NCBI GenBank assembly: GCA_006538405.1
Contig: BJKQ01000004.1
Coordinates: forward strand, 1,116,001 to 1,180,000
Direction: 5' to 3'
DNA: 64,000 nucleotides
From: Hansfordia pulvinata
Lineage: Eukaryota; Ascomycota; Sordariomycetes; Xylariales
Shown: piece by piece, positions 45,541-56,564 of the stretch
Layout of the letters: each line of letters starts with the position of its first letter
How positions within the stretch are numbered: position 1 is the first letter of the stretch
Position numbers and translations under genes: made by a program
Notes under the pieces: model-generated
Database searches by the model: none
Told to the model about the DNA's origin: nothing
What the model saw: only the letters and a program-made list of their open reading frames with translations

Positions 45541-47226
45541 AGGGCTGCGTGAGGACATGGATGGGCTGACCAGCGATAAAAGGGGTTGTCGAGTGGTGTT
45601 GATGGCCAATGATGTGGTGGGGCAGGCGCGAGGAGTGGGCAGAGACACCTATGCGGCGGTGACGGTCAACGGCTCTTGGGCTGAAGACGTGTCGAATCCG
45701 ATAAGGTTGTCTCTTTGTTGATCTTGATCTCAACATGGCTGGTACGCGTACAGTACTCACCCGCCCACGCTGTACATACAGATAGATAAATAGTTACCGT
45801 ACTCATACAAACCTGCTCATGTATGCTCCGCCCGTGGCGAGACAGACGGCAGTGCTTGCGCGGCACTCAGAGTCATCTATGAGGGATGAAGCGAGCTGCG
45901 CAGTGGTAATTTCCTTTTTGTATGTTTCTCGTGCCGCCTGCCATTCAAATATCGATGAATCTGCGGGCTTGGTGGCTGGGCGATGGGCCCGTCTGGCTTG
46001 GATGTGGGCGGACAGGCTTGCTAGATGTATGTCTTTACGGGATTGGACGATAGCAGCACGTAGCCCAGGTGAGCTGGCAGCTGAGATGGGATTCATGTAC
46101 TCGTACGAGTAGGTGGACATACACATTGCGCGGGCTAAAAGGCTCACAGCTGCGCAAGGCGTCTAGTCCCATTATTTGATCTGAGGAGGATGGAAAACTT
46201 GCCTCTGGGTATGCAGAACGCCGAGGCACTGCGATGCGCCTCAGGTCCGGAGGCTGATGACATGGGCGCGTCAAGAGGACACAGCGCACCTTTACGGGTT
46301 TCCAGCGGGCAGGGCTGCTCACATGCCAACTGCAAAGGTGGCACGAGTCAGAGGAAGCGTTAGCCGAGATGTGGTGCAGTTTGAATTGATGTCGCCGGGC
46401 TGCGGTTTGAAATAAGACAGGACTGGCCTCTTGATATTATGTGCCTCACGTGTACTCGTAGGTGAGCGTACCTTAGCAGTTGGCTTCAACCGGCTGACAT
46501 GTGAAGATGACGACGGCTCTCGGGATGGGAGGGAGGACACTTGGGTTGGGAGGGAGCTGTGGAAACGCATCCACAACAACCTCGGCGGGCAGTGGGGCAA
46601 GGCGATACGTTCACGGCCTCGCCGATACAGCGAAACCCGCCATTAGAGGTCTGTGACGCTAGGGGTATCTGACCTGTACGCGTAGCGCATCCGGCATCCA
46701 TCTGGGCGCGGGCGGTCTGGTGACGCGCACGGCTAGTGCTGTGCTGAGCACTGTACGGGCTGGGGAGTGCTTGGACGGCCCCTCTCAGCAGGGCTACCGA
46801 ACACGTGCCAACCCGACGGTGCGAGTACTTGCATCGACCTCCAGCTGCGCCGCGCTCTTGCGTACCGGCGCGCCTTACCTCCAGCGGTTTCATTCCGAGA
46901 TGTACGAGTACCTGCCTGGCTGCTGCCAGGTCTGCTCCTTCCTGCTCTCAGATGCCGGGTGAAACTAGATCGCAAACAGATAATCCCGAGGTAAAGTTGC
47001 CAGAGTCAGAAGCGGCCGCCCACCTCGCGACCCCATACATCATTCCTCGACTATCCACACCAGCCCGCCTTGACCTCGAGCCACCTCGTCCTTCCTCCCT
47101 TAAGCTGCACCTGTACACCCTTTCCCATTCTTGCAATCCCGCTTGTGTCCCTTTGCTGCCCAGCCCAGCGGCCCTGATCCCCATCCTCACACCTAAAGAA
47201 TAGCTCCCGAACCGCCACAGCTCAAC
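45541..47226. other. Intergenic region upstream of the thiolase
   Basis: No gene is recognised. It contains the palindrome-like GTACTCGTACGAGTA near 46097-46111 and further TACTCGTA and TACGAGTA copies near 46453 and 46903. The last 200 bases before 47227 are C/T-rich, consistent with the thiolase promoter and 5' UTR. Confidence 0.55.
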
Positions 47227-48711
47227 ATGGGTGGCGCCGGTACGTCATAGCCCTGCCTCCAGCTCTGCCCGTCTGCCCCGGCGCCGGCGAGTCCTTTTCC
47301 CACTTCTCGCTTCACTCACTCCATATACCAGTTTCTTCTGTGATGAGCCCCCACCTATAACGCAACGACTAACATTTCTCGCCTCAGCTTTCGACCGTCT
47401 GTCGCAAATCTCCAGCCAGCTGACCGGCTCCAAGTCCGGCCGCGACAAGCTGCTTCAAAAGAACCCCGACGATGTCGTTGTCACCGCCTGCCTCCGCACT
47501 CCCTTCACCAAGGGCGGCAAGGGCGCCTTCAAGGACACTCACGCCGCCGATCTCATGGCTGGCGCCTTCAAGGGCCTGCTCGACCGCTCCAAGATCAACC
47601 CCGCCCTCATCGAGGATGTCTGTGTAGGCGAGGTCCTGGCTGCCGGCGGCGGCGCCACTGAGATGCGCGCCGCTGCCCTTGTTGCTGGTATGCCCGAGAC
47701 TGCCGCCGTCCGCACCCTCAACCGCCAGTGCTCCTCTGGCCTACAGGCTTGCGTCGACGTCGCCAACCAGATCAAGTCTGGTATGATCGAAATTGGCATC
47801 GGCGCTGGTGTCGAGAGCATGAGCACATCTTACGGGTACGTCCTGGCCTCTGCTCACCCCCACTGCGCATTTGCACCACACTTCTGTGTACTGACTGGGC
47901 TTCCATCAATAGGCCAAATGCCGTCTCAGAATTCTCCGAACTGCTCGAATCCCACCCCGAGTCCGCGAACTGCAAAGTCCCCATGGGCGTCCTGTCTGAG
48001 AACATGGCCAAGGACCGCAACATCACCCGCGCTTCCCAAGACGCCTTCGCCGCTTCCTCTTATCAAAAGGCCGTCAAGGCCCAGGAGGCCGGCCTGTTCA
48101 ACGAAGAGATCCACCCTCTCACCGTCAAGGTTGAGGACCCTAAGACGGGCGAAACAAAGACCGTCACTGTCAGCCAGGACGATGGCGTCCGCCGCGGGGT
48201 CACTGCCGAGTCGCTCTCCAAGATGAAGCCTGCTTTCGCCGAGGACGGATCCATCCACGCCGGCAGCGCCTCTCAGATCAGCGACGGCGCCGCCGCAGTT
48301 CTGCTCATGAAGCGCAGCACGGCTGAGAAGCTCGGCCAGCAGATTCTCGGCAAATTCGTTGCCGCCAGCATCGTCGGCGTCAAGCCGCTGTTGATGGGAG
48401 TCGGCCCCTGGAAGGCCATTCCCAAGGTTTTCGAGCTCACCGGCATCACCAAGGACGATGTCGACATTTTTGAAATCAATGAGGCTTTTGCCAGTCAGTG
48501 TCTGTGGTGCGCCAACGAGCTCGGCCTGCCCAGTGAGAAGATCAACCCCAAGGGCGGTGCCATTGCTTTCGGCCACCCACTCGGCTGCACGGGCGCTCGG
48601 CAAGTGAGCACGCTGCTTTACGAGCTCCGTCGTCGTGGCGAGAAGATTGGCGTGACCAGCATGTGCGTCGGCACAGGCATGGGAATGGCTGCCGTCTGGG
48701 TGGCCGAGTAA
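47227..48711 (+). CDS. POT1: Peroxisomal 3-ketoacyl-CoA thiolase
   Basis: This enzyme catalyses the last step of peroxisomal beta-oxidation, cleaving 3-ketoacyl-CoA with CoA to release acetyl-CoA. Exons are 47227-47239, 47388-47835 and 47913-48711, giving 419 residues. The 13-nt first exon encodes only MGGA plus one base. Splicing creates an N-terminal PTS2 peroxisomal signal at residues 8-16, RLSQISSQL, which fits R-L-x5-Q-L. Catalytic residues are Cys119 (NRQCSSGLQA), His375 (GHPLGCTGARQ) and Cys405 (MCVGTGMGMA). The PTS2 and the family sequence favour the peroxisomal enzyme over cytosolic Erg10-type acetoacetyl-CoA thiolase. Together with ETF-QO at 6.3 kb it is one of two fatty-acid oxidation genes here, too far apart to suggest clustering. 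Confidence 0.96.
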
Positions 48712-49428
48712 GTCACAGGCCCGCATCAAAAAGCCGGAGATTCGAGGGGGGGCGCCGCGTATATCAAGAAGGAACGAGCGTGGCCAGGGGCGATTTGCTC
48801 CTCTTGCGCCGGTCGTTTCCTTTGGCGGTTGCTCCTCAAACTCACAACATCGCATCAAAGTTTTTATATATGCTGCGCGCGCACCGCGGCACCAGCGGAA
48901 AACATCTTATGGCTGTGCGCTGGTGGTATCCGCATCAACTAGGACGGCGTTCTCGGGGCACGATTTGGGAACGGGGCAGGGGAAGCATGATCATGAGTCA
49001 ATGTCATGATTTCGTCTTTTGATTTTTTCCCAGGCTATTGGAGGATCTGTAGTCATGAATACCAATGATCCTCGTGGTCACACCGTCTATCCAGCCCTTG
49101 GATATAATTCTCTGACGCCACCAAAGTGACCTGCCTCTTGCGACGTTGGCCCCAAAATTCTGCATCTCTTGAATTTACTGGTCTGCTATGGCCACCCCAT
49201 TTCCTATGCTACGACTAGCCATCAAATTGTGCCGCGTCGTCTTGCTAGGTCGGCCAGCTTCCTCGCAGCTGCCACAGGTGTGGCCAATTGGCGAGATAGG
49301 GTGCGTCTCAGGCCAGATGGTGAAGTGTTACCCCAATCGTGATTGTCACCGTCCTCCTCGCGATTTGATGACCCGAGGGAAAGCAAGCTGCTCGCCTCGT
49401 CGTTTTCGCCGCGGCCGTCGCTCTTTTC
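48712..49428. other. Convergent 3' flanks of thiolase and OCD-family gene
   Basis: This 717-base spacer lies between two stop codons on opposite strands. I see no gene in it. Confidence 0.55.
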
Positions 49429-51215
49429 CTACGAGAACGGGGCTGATGACGAAGACGGCGACGATCTCGGAGATGACGCCGAGAAGCCCTCGACCTGGGT
49501 TCCAAGCCCTTTTTCACGCGCCAATCGCACCACCTCGAGCCCCACTGACAGATCCATCAAGCCTAGACCGACGCTCTTGTATACGACAGTACCATCACGT
49601 AGCCAGTTGGCAAGGCGATCTTTGTCCTGCTTTGGCTGGGGTGGTGCTGAGTTTGTGGTCGAATTGCCTTTGTCGTCGGATGCTGGAGTTGATGCGGCCG
49701 AATCCTGGCGTCTCCGTCGCTGTAGGCGTCGACTGAACAAAGAGCCGCCTCCACTGCTCGTTCGCGCATGGGGCAGCGGTTGTTCTGGGAAGTGTGCGTT
49801 TTCCTTGTCGTCGTCGTTCTGGCCGGCATCATGTGCATTATGGAGCTGCTCAGGCTCTTCCGACACCGTCTTGCCAAAAACACTCTCCAGGGATGGAGTT
49901 CCGGGGGACTGGTCAAGTCTGCCGACCGAGGCGGCTGCTGGATCTTCCTCGCTTGGTCCCAGCTGCGTGATTTCTTCCTCGGCTATGGCGAGCTTGCGAA
50001 TCATAACGAGCTCTCCCAATCTATTCGACGTTATGTCAGCATGCGTCAAAGATGATGTTCACAATGGGGCCTCGACGCGGAAAATTAAGAGCTGGCAGCG
50101 TACTCAACTAGCTGGTGTGCCCCAAGGCCAGCGTTAATCAACTCGCCCGCTTCATGAAGAGCCCCGTCAACCGTGTCGACCACCACGACGCCGCCCTCTT
50201 CCGCATGCTTGTGAAAGTGGCGATGTGTACTGCCACCTTCTTCTTGAGAAGAGGAACGGACGGCCTGCAGCAGCAGATCGCGAGGCAGCTCGCGCATATT
50301 CGGGTCCTGGCTCCCCACGGCGACGATGAGACGACCCTTGAGACGGCCCCCGGGATTGGTGAGGATGGAGGCTTCGAAAAGCTCGGAAGAGCTGGACGTG
50401 CAACAGTATACGGCGTCGGCCTCTCGGAGCTGGGACTTGAGAAGAAGGGGAAAGTCACTGTGGTTAAGTGCCAACAGGCTGAAGCGAGCGGCATCCCACC
50501 CTTCGCGTCGTTTGGTCGTCAAGCTCACGTCCTCGTGAAAGCGACGCAGCAAATCTTCGGCACCATCGCTAAAGCGGCGGTTTATAATGTTGACTGTGCG
50601 GATAGTGTCACCGCGCAGCAAGAGGGCCAGGCGAATATGCCAGTAGGCCTGAGGACCCGAGCCAAAGACGGTCAGCGTCCGTACGCGCCCGCGCTTAGCC
50701 AAGAGAATGGTCGAGGCCAACGCGGTACGGAACGCTGTCAATGTCTCGGCTCGCAGCAAAGCCGTAGGGGCTCCGTCGGGCGAGTAAAGCGTGACAGAGC
50801 TCACGGGCTGAAGGAGAGCGTCATTCACATGCTCGGAGGTCGTAGGCAGCGTAACAGCTGTCAGGAAATGAGTTAGTACTTTATTTCTCGGTCAAGTATG
50901 AAAGGAAGATTGCAGGTCAATCATCTCGTAGGGGTTGCTGCTTCCCGGGGGCAAAATGGGTGACTCTATTTTACCTTTCACGCCGTGACCAAGAGGGTTT
51001 GCCGAAGGCACGAAAATAGTGGCGGTGCCCTTAGCACGGCAGTTCAGCACTGTTCTCTCGGGCTGGTGTATGAAGCCGTTTCGAATCGACTGCTGGCCTG
51101 TCGAGTAGTCGTGCAGGGCGCGCTTAAGGCTGTGCACAAGATCATCGGCCTCTTCGCGACTCAGGTTCTCAAGCAGATTCCTGACCTGCTCGTCATTGAG
51201 GACCATTAACGCCAT
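49429..51215 (-). CDS. Ornithine cyclodeaminase/mu-crystallin family protein
   Basis: This family includes NAD(P)-dependent ornithine cyclodeaminases, ketimine reductases and mu-crystallins. Exons are 51215-50975, 50857-50104 and 50020-49429, giving 528 residues; intron 1 has a CTAAC branch site. The Rossmann dinucleotide loop is VFGSGPQAYWHIRLAL, preceded by RAETLTAFRTALAST, a family hallmark, and followed by ADAVYCCTSSSSELFEA. The C-terminal family segment (WLRDGTVVYKSVGLGLMDLS) is separated from the core by about 110 low-complexity residues, rich in Asp, Asn, Gln and Arg, which makes the protein much longer than the usual 330-380. The exact reaction is not decidable. The start at 51215 opens directly on the conserved N-terminal helix (MVLNDEQVRNLLENL). 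Confidence 0.92.
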
Positions 51216-52337
51216 TTTGTGAGTGCTAGTATGGCTCGACAGCTATTCGCGGCAGTATTGAGATGGGAGCTGGCGGGTTAGAGAGGCGTCCATCCAGTCG
51301 CGGGACCGCCGCGAGAGGAGCCGAGGGGCAGGCTGGGCAAAGCTTCCACGATCGAAACGGACGAGGTGCCGGTCGGATCTTGGTCAAATCGAAAGAGGAT
51401 CTTTAGTAGCCCATCAGGAGATCTGGTAAGGGCGAGGCTCCGAGGAAGCTGAAGGTTGGGGAGGGGTTCGGCGGCGGAATGGGTCAAGGTGGAACTGGCA
51501 AGAAGACGTGGCAGACGGAAGAGCCATTGGCCGGCCGTCGGAAGGCATTGGAGAGGACGTGGATTGCAATCAATGGTGACGCCAAGAGCGGGCGAGGACG
51601 GGAGTGGCTCGGGTTTGTAGGGGCGACTTGTTGGTAGGTAGGCAGGTTGTAGGTAGCAAACCGCGCCGGGGCCGAAGGTTGAGGTCCCGGGTCTGCACGT
51701 CAACAGAGCGGAAGCGTGGATCCAATGACACCAAGCCTACGACGCTTGGCAGACTTCTGTTTGCGAGTTGATGGAGTCGCCGTCGGGTGTCACCGCCACT
51801 GACGCTTTCACTGCAGCAGGGTGCCCCTTCCTTCCAGAAACCCTTGAGCCTGTCTTTGCGAATCATGGACCGTCCCTTCCCTTCCCGGGAAAGCTTGGTG
51901 TTAGCTCATGAAACAATCCAACAGCAGCGATCTGATGAAACGCACGCATCAAGTGCCCGAGCAAGGGCAAGGGCAACTGCGACTAAGAGGAACTCCGAGT
52001 TAGGGTGTACTCACGCGGGCGTGCACGAGCCGGGCTTCGAGGCAGAGTTTTCGGCTTCCTCGTTCAACACTACATAACCTAAGTATGTACTTCCTGCACG
52101 GTGCCGTCAAGATTGGACCGTGATCTTGGAGCCCACTCGAAGCTGCCCGGAACCTGACATATAGAACAGCCAAGGCGGCGAGAGGACTTCGACCCCAGCC
52201 CCGGCACGGCACAGCATCTCTCAGTTCCTGTTCCGGGGCCGCAGCCGGGTGCGGCAACAGCGCCCCACACGGCCCGGCCCCCTTTCTCGCGACCCCGAAC
52301 CACACGGCTCGCGCCCGAATACTCCCTCACCCGCTGC
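51216..52337. other. Intergenic region between OCD-family and carbonic anhydrase genes
   Basis: Both neighbours are on the minus strand, so this holds the OCD-family promoter and the carbonic anhydrase 3' flank. No gene is recognised. Confidence 0.55.
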
Positions 52338-53284
52338 CTATAGGTTAGGTATACTAAGCTCGCGCACCCGTCCCGTAGCAATGTCAAACAAGCAACCGTG
52401 CACCCTTACCCGGCCCTCGCTCACTGCCGCCCGTACTCTCACGTTGTCCAGCAGCACCCGTACCCCGGTCTCGACGTTGAGCTCCGCCAGCCGCACCGCC
52501 GCGCTGCCTTCGTCTCCGCCCAGCATCGCCCCCAAGAGCTCCGCCCCGTGCAGGTCCCGAACCCACCGGAGCGGCGCCAGCCAGGTCCCCAGCACCAGCT
52601 GCTCCTCTTCCTCCTTCTTGACCTGCTTCTCGCCGAAGGGCTGCTCCTGCTCCTCCTGCTGCTGCCACCGCCGATGCTCCGCCAACATCTCACCCAGCAC
52701 AGCTGCCACACCGCCGCAGCCTGAATGTCCGCACAGCACAATGTGTCGAACCTGCAACACATCCACCGCGTATTCTACGGACGCCGCCGCGCTCGCGTCC
52801 CCCGGCGCCACCACGTTGGCCACGTTGCGGTGCGCGAACACTGTCCCCGGGTCCAGCCCCAGGATTGTGGTCTCAGGGCAGCGCGAGTCGGAGCATCCTA
52901 ACCAAACTGCAAACGTATCTTAGCAACATTTCGTTCGGCAGCATGGGGGTCCGGGCGGAAGAAGGGGGGTGGTTTGGGAGTTTGTGAGTTGCAAGAGGTC
53001 CCCGGTGATAGAATACTATGGCCCGGCGCTCACAGAAACAAGAACACAGCCCAGTGGGCATTGGTTTGGGCACGTACGAATGCTAGGCTTCTGTCCCACC
53101 GCCAGCGTCTTGAAGAAGCCTGGATCACGACTTCCTCTACCCACCGCCCACGCCTTGTTTGAGCTGAGCGCTGCGGCAAAGTGGTCCGAGCCTAGCGGCC
53201 AGAGAAATGTTAGATATTCCCTGCATTCGCGCTACGCGCAACCCGTAGGGCTGATTCCAAGAGAAACTCACCGAAAGACCCCAT
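52338..53284 (-). CDS. Beta-carbonic anhydrase
   Basis: This zinc enzyme interconverts CO2 and bicarbonate. Exons are 53284-53272, 53191-53078 and 52906-52338, giving 231 residues. The first exon is only 13 nt (MGSF plus one base). Zinc ligands are Cys47 with the Asp49-Arg51 pair (GCSDSRC) and His103/Cys106 (GHSGCGG). FAHRNVANVV matches the family. A Gln/Glu/Lys-rich insertion (about residues 118-142) lies after the second ligand motif. No targeting peptide is evident, so it is probably cytosolic. The second and third exons meet inside KPSILWLGCSD, restoring the first motif. Confidence 0.96.
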
Positions 53285-54825
53285 TGTCAATATTGAAAAT
53301 ACTGGATACAGTGCTCCTGTTCTGACGAGTGAGGATCTTCGAGTCAGTCCGCCCCAGCTGAGGGCCATGGGGAACTGACTTACATAGACCCTTTCTTGCC
53401 TTCCAACTCGGGCAGAAGAGGGATTCCGCCGTCCCAGCTGATTGCATCACCTGCGCCAAGCCACGGTAATACCTGTCGCACGAGTGGGTGCCCCTGCCAA
53501 GGTCAACAAGCAATCGTGAGAAGCCATGTCTCGCCAGCAACGTCACTTAATTGGTGGCAAGCCGCCCGTGGGAATGGCTTTCAGGCCGGATGGAGCTGTC
53601 GTACAAACGTCAAGACCCCGGCCGACCCCAGACTTAAGACTATCCCGGTGGTGTGTAAGCTGCGCAGCTAGTGAGCCAAGCTGGCGTGGAAACCACCAAT
53701 CTCAGAGTGAGAATGGTGCCTTACCGACGTCGTTCTGCTGCTCATGGGGCGAAATATGGCCGTTCACTAAACTTGACAGAAAATAGGTAGTATCACTGTG
53801 GGCCAAGAGCTTGTAGCCTCCTTTGATTAGACATGATGGGGTGACATGCGCTATCAGACAAAAGCTGAATACTGGCGCCCAGCGATTAGCCTTCCTCCTC
53901 ACAGTAAGTGTTCATTGTTGTGTATCCCCATGTGCCTCTTCAGATCCGATCAGATCAGACCAAGGTCCTCATTCGCTTTTACAGGGGCGTCAGATCTGCA
54001 GGGCTTATCTTTAGGGGCATCCCCTCGCTGCCCCGCGCCCCCCAAAAAGTCCTGTCACCCGAGCACAACAGAGAGCCCTGAATTGTTGAGAACAGAGATG
54101 TGTGCGTACCCCGGCTGTGTCTTTCCCAGGGCTTGGCTTCGGCTGTCGCCAACAATACTTGCGTCAGCACGAGCCGAAGCCAAGACGGCAATTGGTTCCG
54201 GGCCCACCGGGCTTCCATGTCGCGCGGTGAGAGACGCCGGTGCTCCCAAGTATTGCTAGAGGGCCTCGCGGCGTCATCTGCAGACTCAGAGCACTGGCAC
54301 CGGCACTGGCAGTCTCCTTCTCGGCTCATACACCAGCGACGACTGAAGACGCACGTGGCAAAGCGGTTGATGCCAAAAGGACAGGGTAGAAGTCGCGGTA
54401 CTGGAATGTGATCTTCTCGGCGTTGGGAGGTTCGCAATGAGATACACACCTTCACGTGCAGCCCCTCAGCAATCCGCGTGAGGCACAGTTGCTCGAAGGA
54501 AAATGGCCAAACTCGGAATTAGGGGGAAGCAAGACGGGCACGGGGTATCATGTTTCAAGCTGAGGCGACGCGAGACACATGCGGCATTGCACAGTACAGT
54601 GTCACTGGAGAGGGCGATCACCTGGCAATAATAAGAGAGCGAGAGGAGAGCTCCGAATTCTACTGTTGGGAAGGTCGTTTTCACATTGCTTTTTGATGGA
54701 GGTACACTGTGGTGTAGGTGCGGGCAAATGCCTGCTGGGTTTGGTATTTCCATTTTCCCCTCCAACGCCGAAACTGTGCAAAGCTAGATAACAACTCCAA
54801 GTCCATGACCCATCACATCGTAATA
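53285..54825. other. Intergenic region between carbonic anhydrase and eL8 genes
   Basis: Both neighbours are on the minus strand. The stretch should contain the carbonic anhydrase promoter and eL8 3' flank. Several open frames exist, but none shows a domain or good codon use. Confidence 0.5.
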
Positions 54826-56022
54826 TTAGACCTTGATGGCCTGGTCAAGGGCCTTCTGCTTCTTAGCGATGCGCATGTTGGCCTTGGCACCCATGATACC
54901 ACCACCCCACGTCTTGCGGGCACTCTCGGAGTTGGCCAGGTAGCCGTCCTTGACGGCGGAGACGAGCTTGGAAAGCTCGTTCTTATCCTCGGAGCGGACC
55001 TCGGTGACAGCCAGGACAGCGGCAGTCTGGAGAGTGTTAGCAAGGAACGTCACACAAAATTCGAAACCGGTGGCGCTACATACCTTCTTGTGGACGACGG
55101 TTCCAAGACGAGCCTTGCCCTTGACGACGGCGTAGGGGACACCCATCTTGCGGCAAAGGGCGGGCAGGAAGATGACGAGCTCAATGGGGTCGACATCGTT
55201 GGGGATCAGAACCAGAGAAGCCTTCTTGTTCTCAATCAGGCCGACGACGTGGTTGAGACCGTACTTGACGGCGTAGGGCTTCTTGCTGACATCCTCCTTG
55301 GTCTTTCCCTCCTTGACGGCGGTAGCCTCCTTGACAAGACGCTCCTTCTTCTCGGCCTTGGTCTCAGGGCGGTACTTGTTGAGGAGCTTGAAGGCCTGGG
55401 CGGCGGTGTTGCGGTCGAGGACGTGCTGGAACTGGGAGATCGCCGGGGGCACCTTCAGGCGCATGTTGATGATCTTCTTCTGGCGCTGGAGACGGACATA
55501 CTCGGGCCACTTCACCATGCGCGAGAGGTTGCGTCTGGGCTGGATGTCCTGGCCGACACCGAAGTTGCGGGGGCGCTTCTCGATGAGAGGGTTCTGGACG
55601 CTACGTTAGTATTTTCAAGCGGCAAGGCGCGGCAGGCGACAATTGGCGAGGGCCGCACACGTGGGGGAGGCATGATGTACTGACCTTGGGGGCCTTCTTG
55701 GATCCGGCCTTGGAGGAACCGAAGGGGGCCGGGGCGGCCTTCTTTCCAGTCTTGGGAGGCTATCATTGAGAAAAGAAGACATCAGCAAATGTTTTTCATT
55801 GACTGGTGGTCTTCTTTGAACTCTAAAGAGGATCGCCCTGGCACGGCATTACTGCGCGCGCCGAGTCGATACCTCAAGCCGGTTCATCACCTGCGCCCGT
55901 AGGCAACGAGGCGGAAAGCAGACATCTCGACAAGCAAGAGTCGCAGAGAATGGAATTGGGAAAGCCGGGGTGCTGCTGTACAGGACATGCAGACCGACGG
56001 CGGGCGTTCAGGAGCTTACCAT
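54826..56022 (-). CDS. RPL8: 60S ribosomal protein eL8 (L7a)
   Basis: This is a structural protein of the large ribosomal subunit. Exons are 56022-56020, 55759-55685, 55593-55084 and 55026-54826, giving 262 residues. The first exon is exactly the ATG codon: GTAAGC follows at once, and after a 260-nt intron the next exon begins CCTCCCAAG, giving the family N-terminus [15 protein letters not shown]. The core includes [35 protein letters not shown], the L7Ae-type segment [19 protein letters not shown] and [20 protein letters not shown]. The other introns (GTCAGT...GTCCAG; GTATGT...CTCCAG) keep phase 0. It is divergent from NCS6. Confidence 0.97.
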
Positions 56023-56564
56023 GGTGATTGCTGGGTGTTAGTAGGTCGTGGTGGGTTGTTGGCGTCGACCGCTACTGAGGCTTGGAGAGGGATGAAGAAG
56101 TAGGAATATCGAGAAAGTTCGCGGGTCAGTAACAAAATGGCAAAAATTTGTGTGGCAGCCACACCCAGTCCCGGCAGCAACAATTTGCGGCTGCCCTTTG
56201 CTGGGCAGCGGTAGGGCTTGGATTAACCGGGCTTCTGCCGGCGAACTAGGTCAGAGCTGGTCTAGTGCGTTAGTGTACCACAGTACTGGATCTGCCCGGT
56301 GCCCCTCCCTGTGGTACTCCGTACCTGACCGAATGGAAGCCTCAAGCCCCACTATAACTCGACTTCGGGTGGCAAGGTACATGTACTCCGTAGTTCCAAC
56401 TCCAGCCCCACCTGAAGAGACCGATGCCTGATATCATCAAGGCCTCGCGCGATTCGCAAGTTCTCTACAGACGAACTCGAAGCAACACCCAAGTGAAACT
56501 GCGGCTCTGGTCCGTCTCTCGTCATCACAAGAGATCACAAAACACGCATCAAGCAGTCGGGAAA
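56023..56564. promoter_or_regulatory. Bidirectional promoter region eL8/NCS6
   Basis: These 542 bases separate the divergent start codons of a ribosomal protein gene and a tRNA-thiolation gene, so both promoters must lie here or in the large eL8 intron. TACTCCGTA words occur at about 56316 and 56384. I cannot point to a specific factor site. Confidence 0.5.

Noticed and set aside
47926..48858. 310-codon minus-strand frame
   Set aside because: It is antisense to the last thiolase exon and has no domain of its own.
53979..54455. 158-codon minus-strand frame between carbonic anhydrase and eL8
   Set aside because: It has scattered cysteines but no zinc-finger spacing, no signal peptide and no recognisable family.
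54718..55683. 321-codon plus-strand frame
   Set aside because: It is antisense to eL8, crosses its introns, and reflects the biased codon use of a highly expressed gene.
55782..55890. Possible C/D-box snoRNA in the large eL8 intron (GTGATGA...CTGA on the minus strand)
   Set aside because: The two boxes are present, and animal eL8 genes host such RNAs, but there is no terminal stem, no clear internal boxes and no recognised guide sequence.
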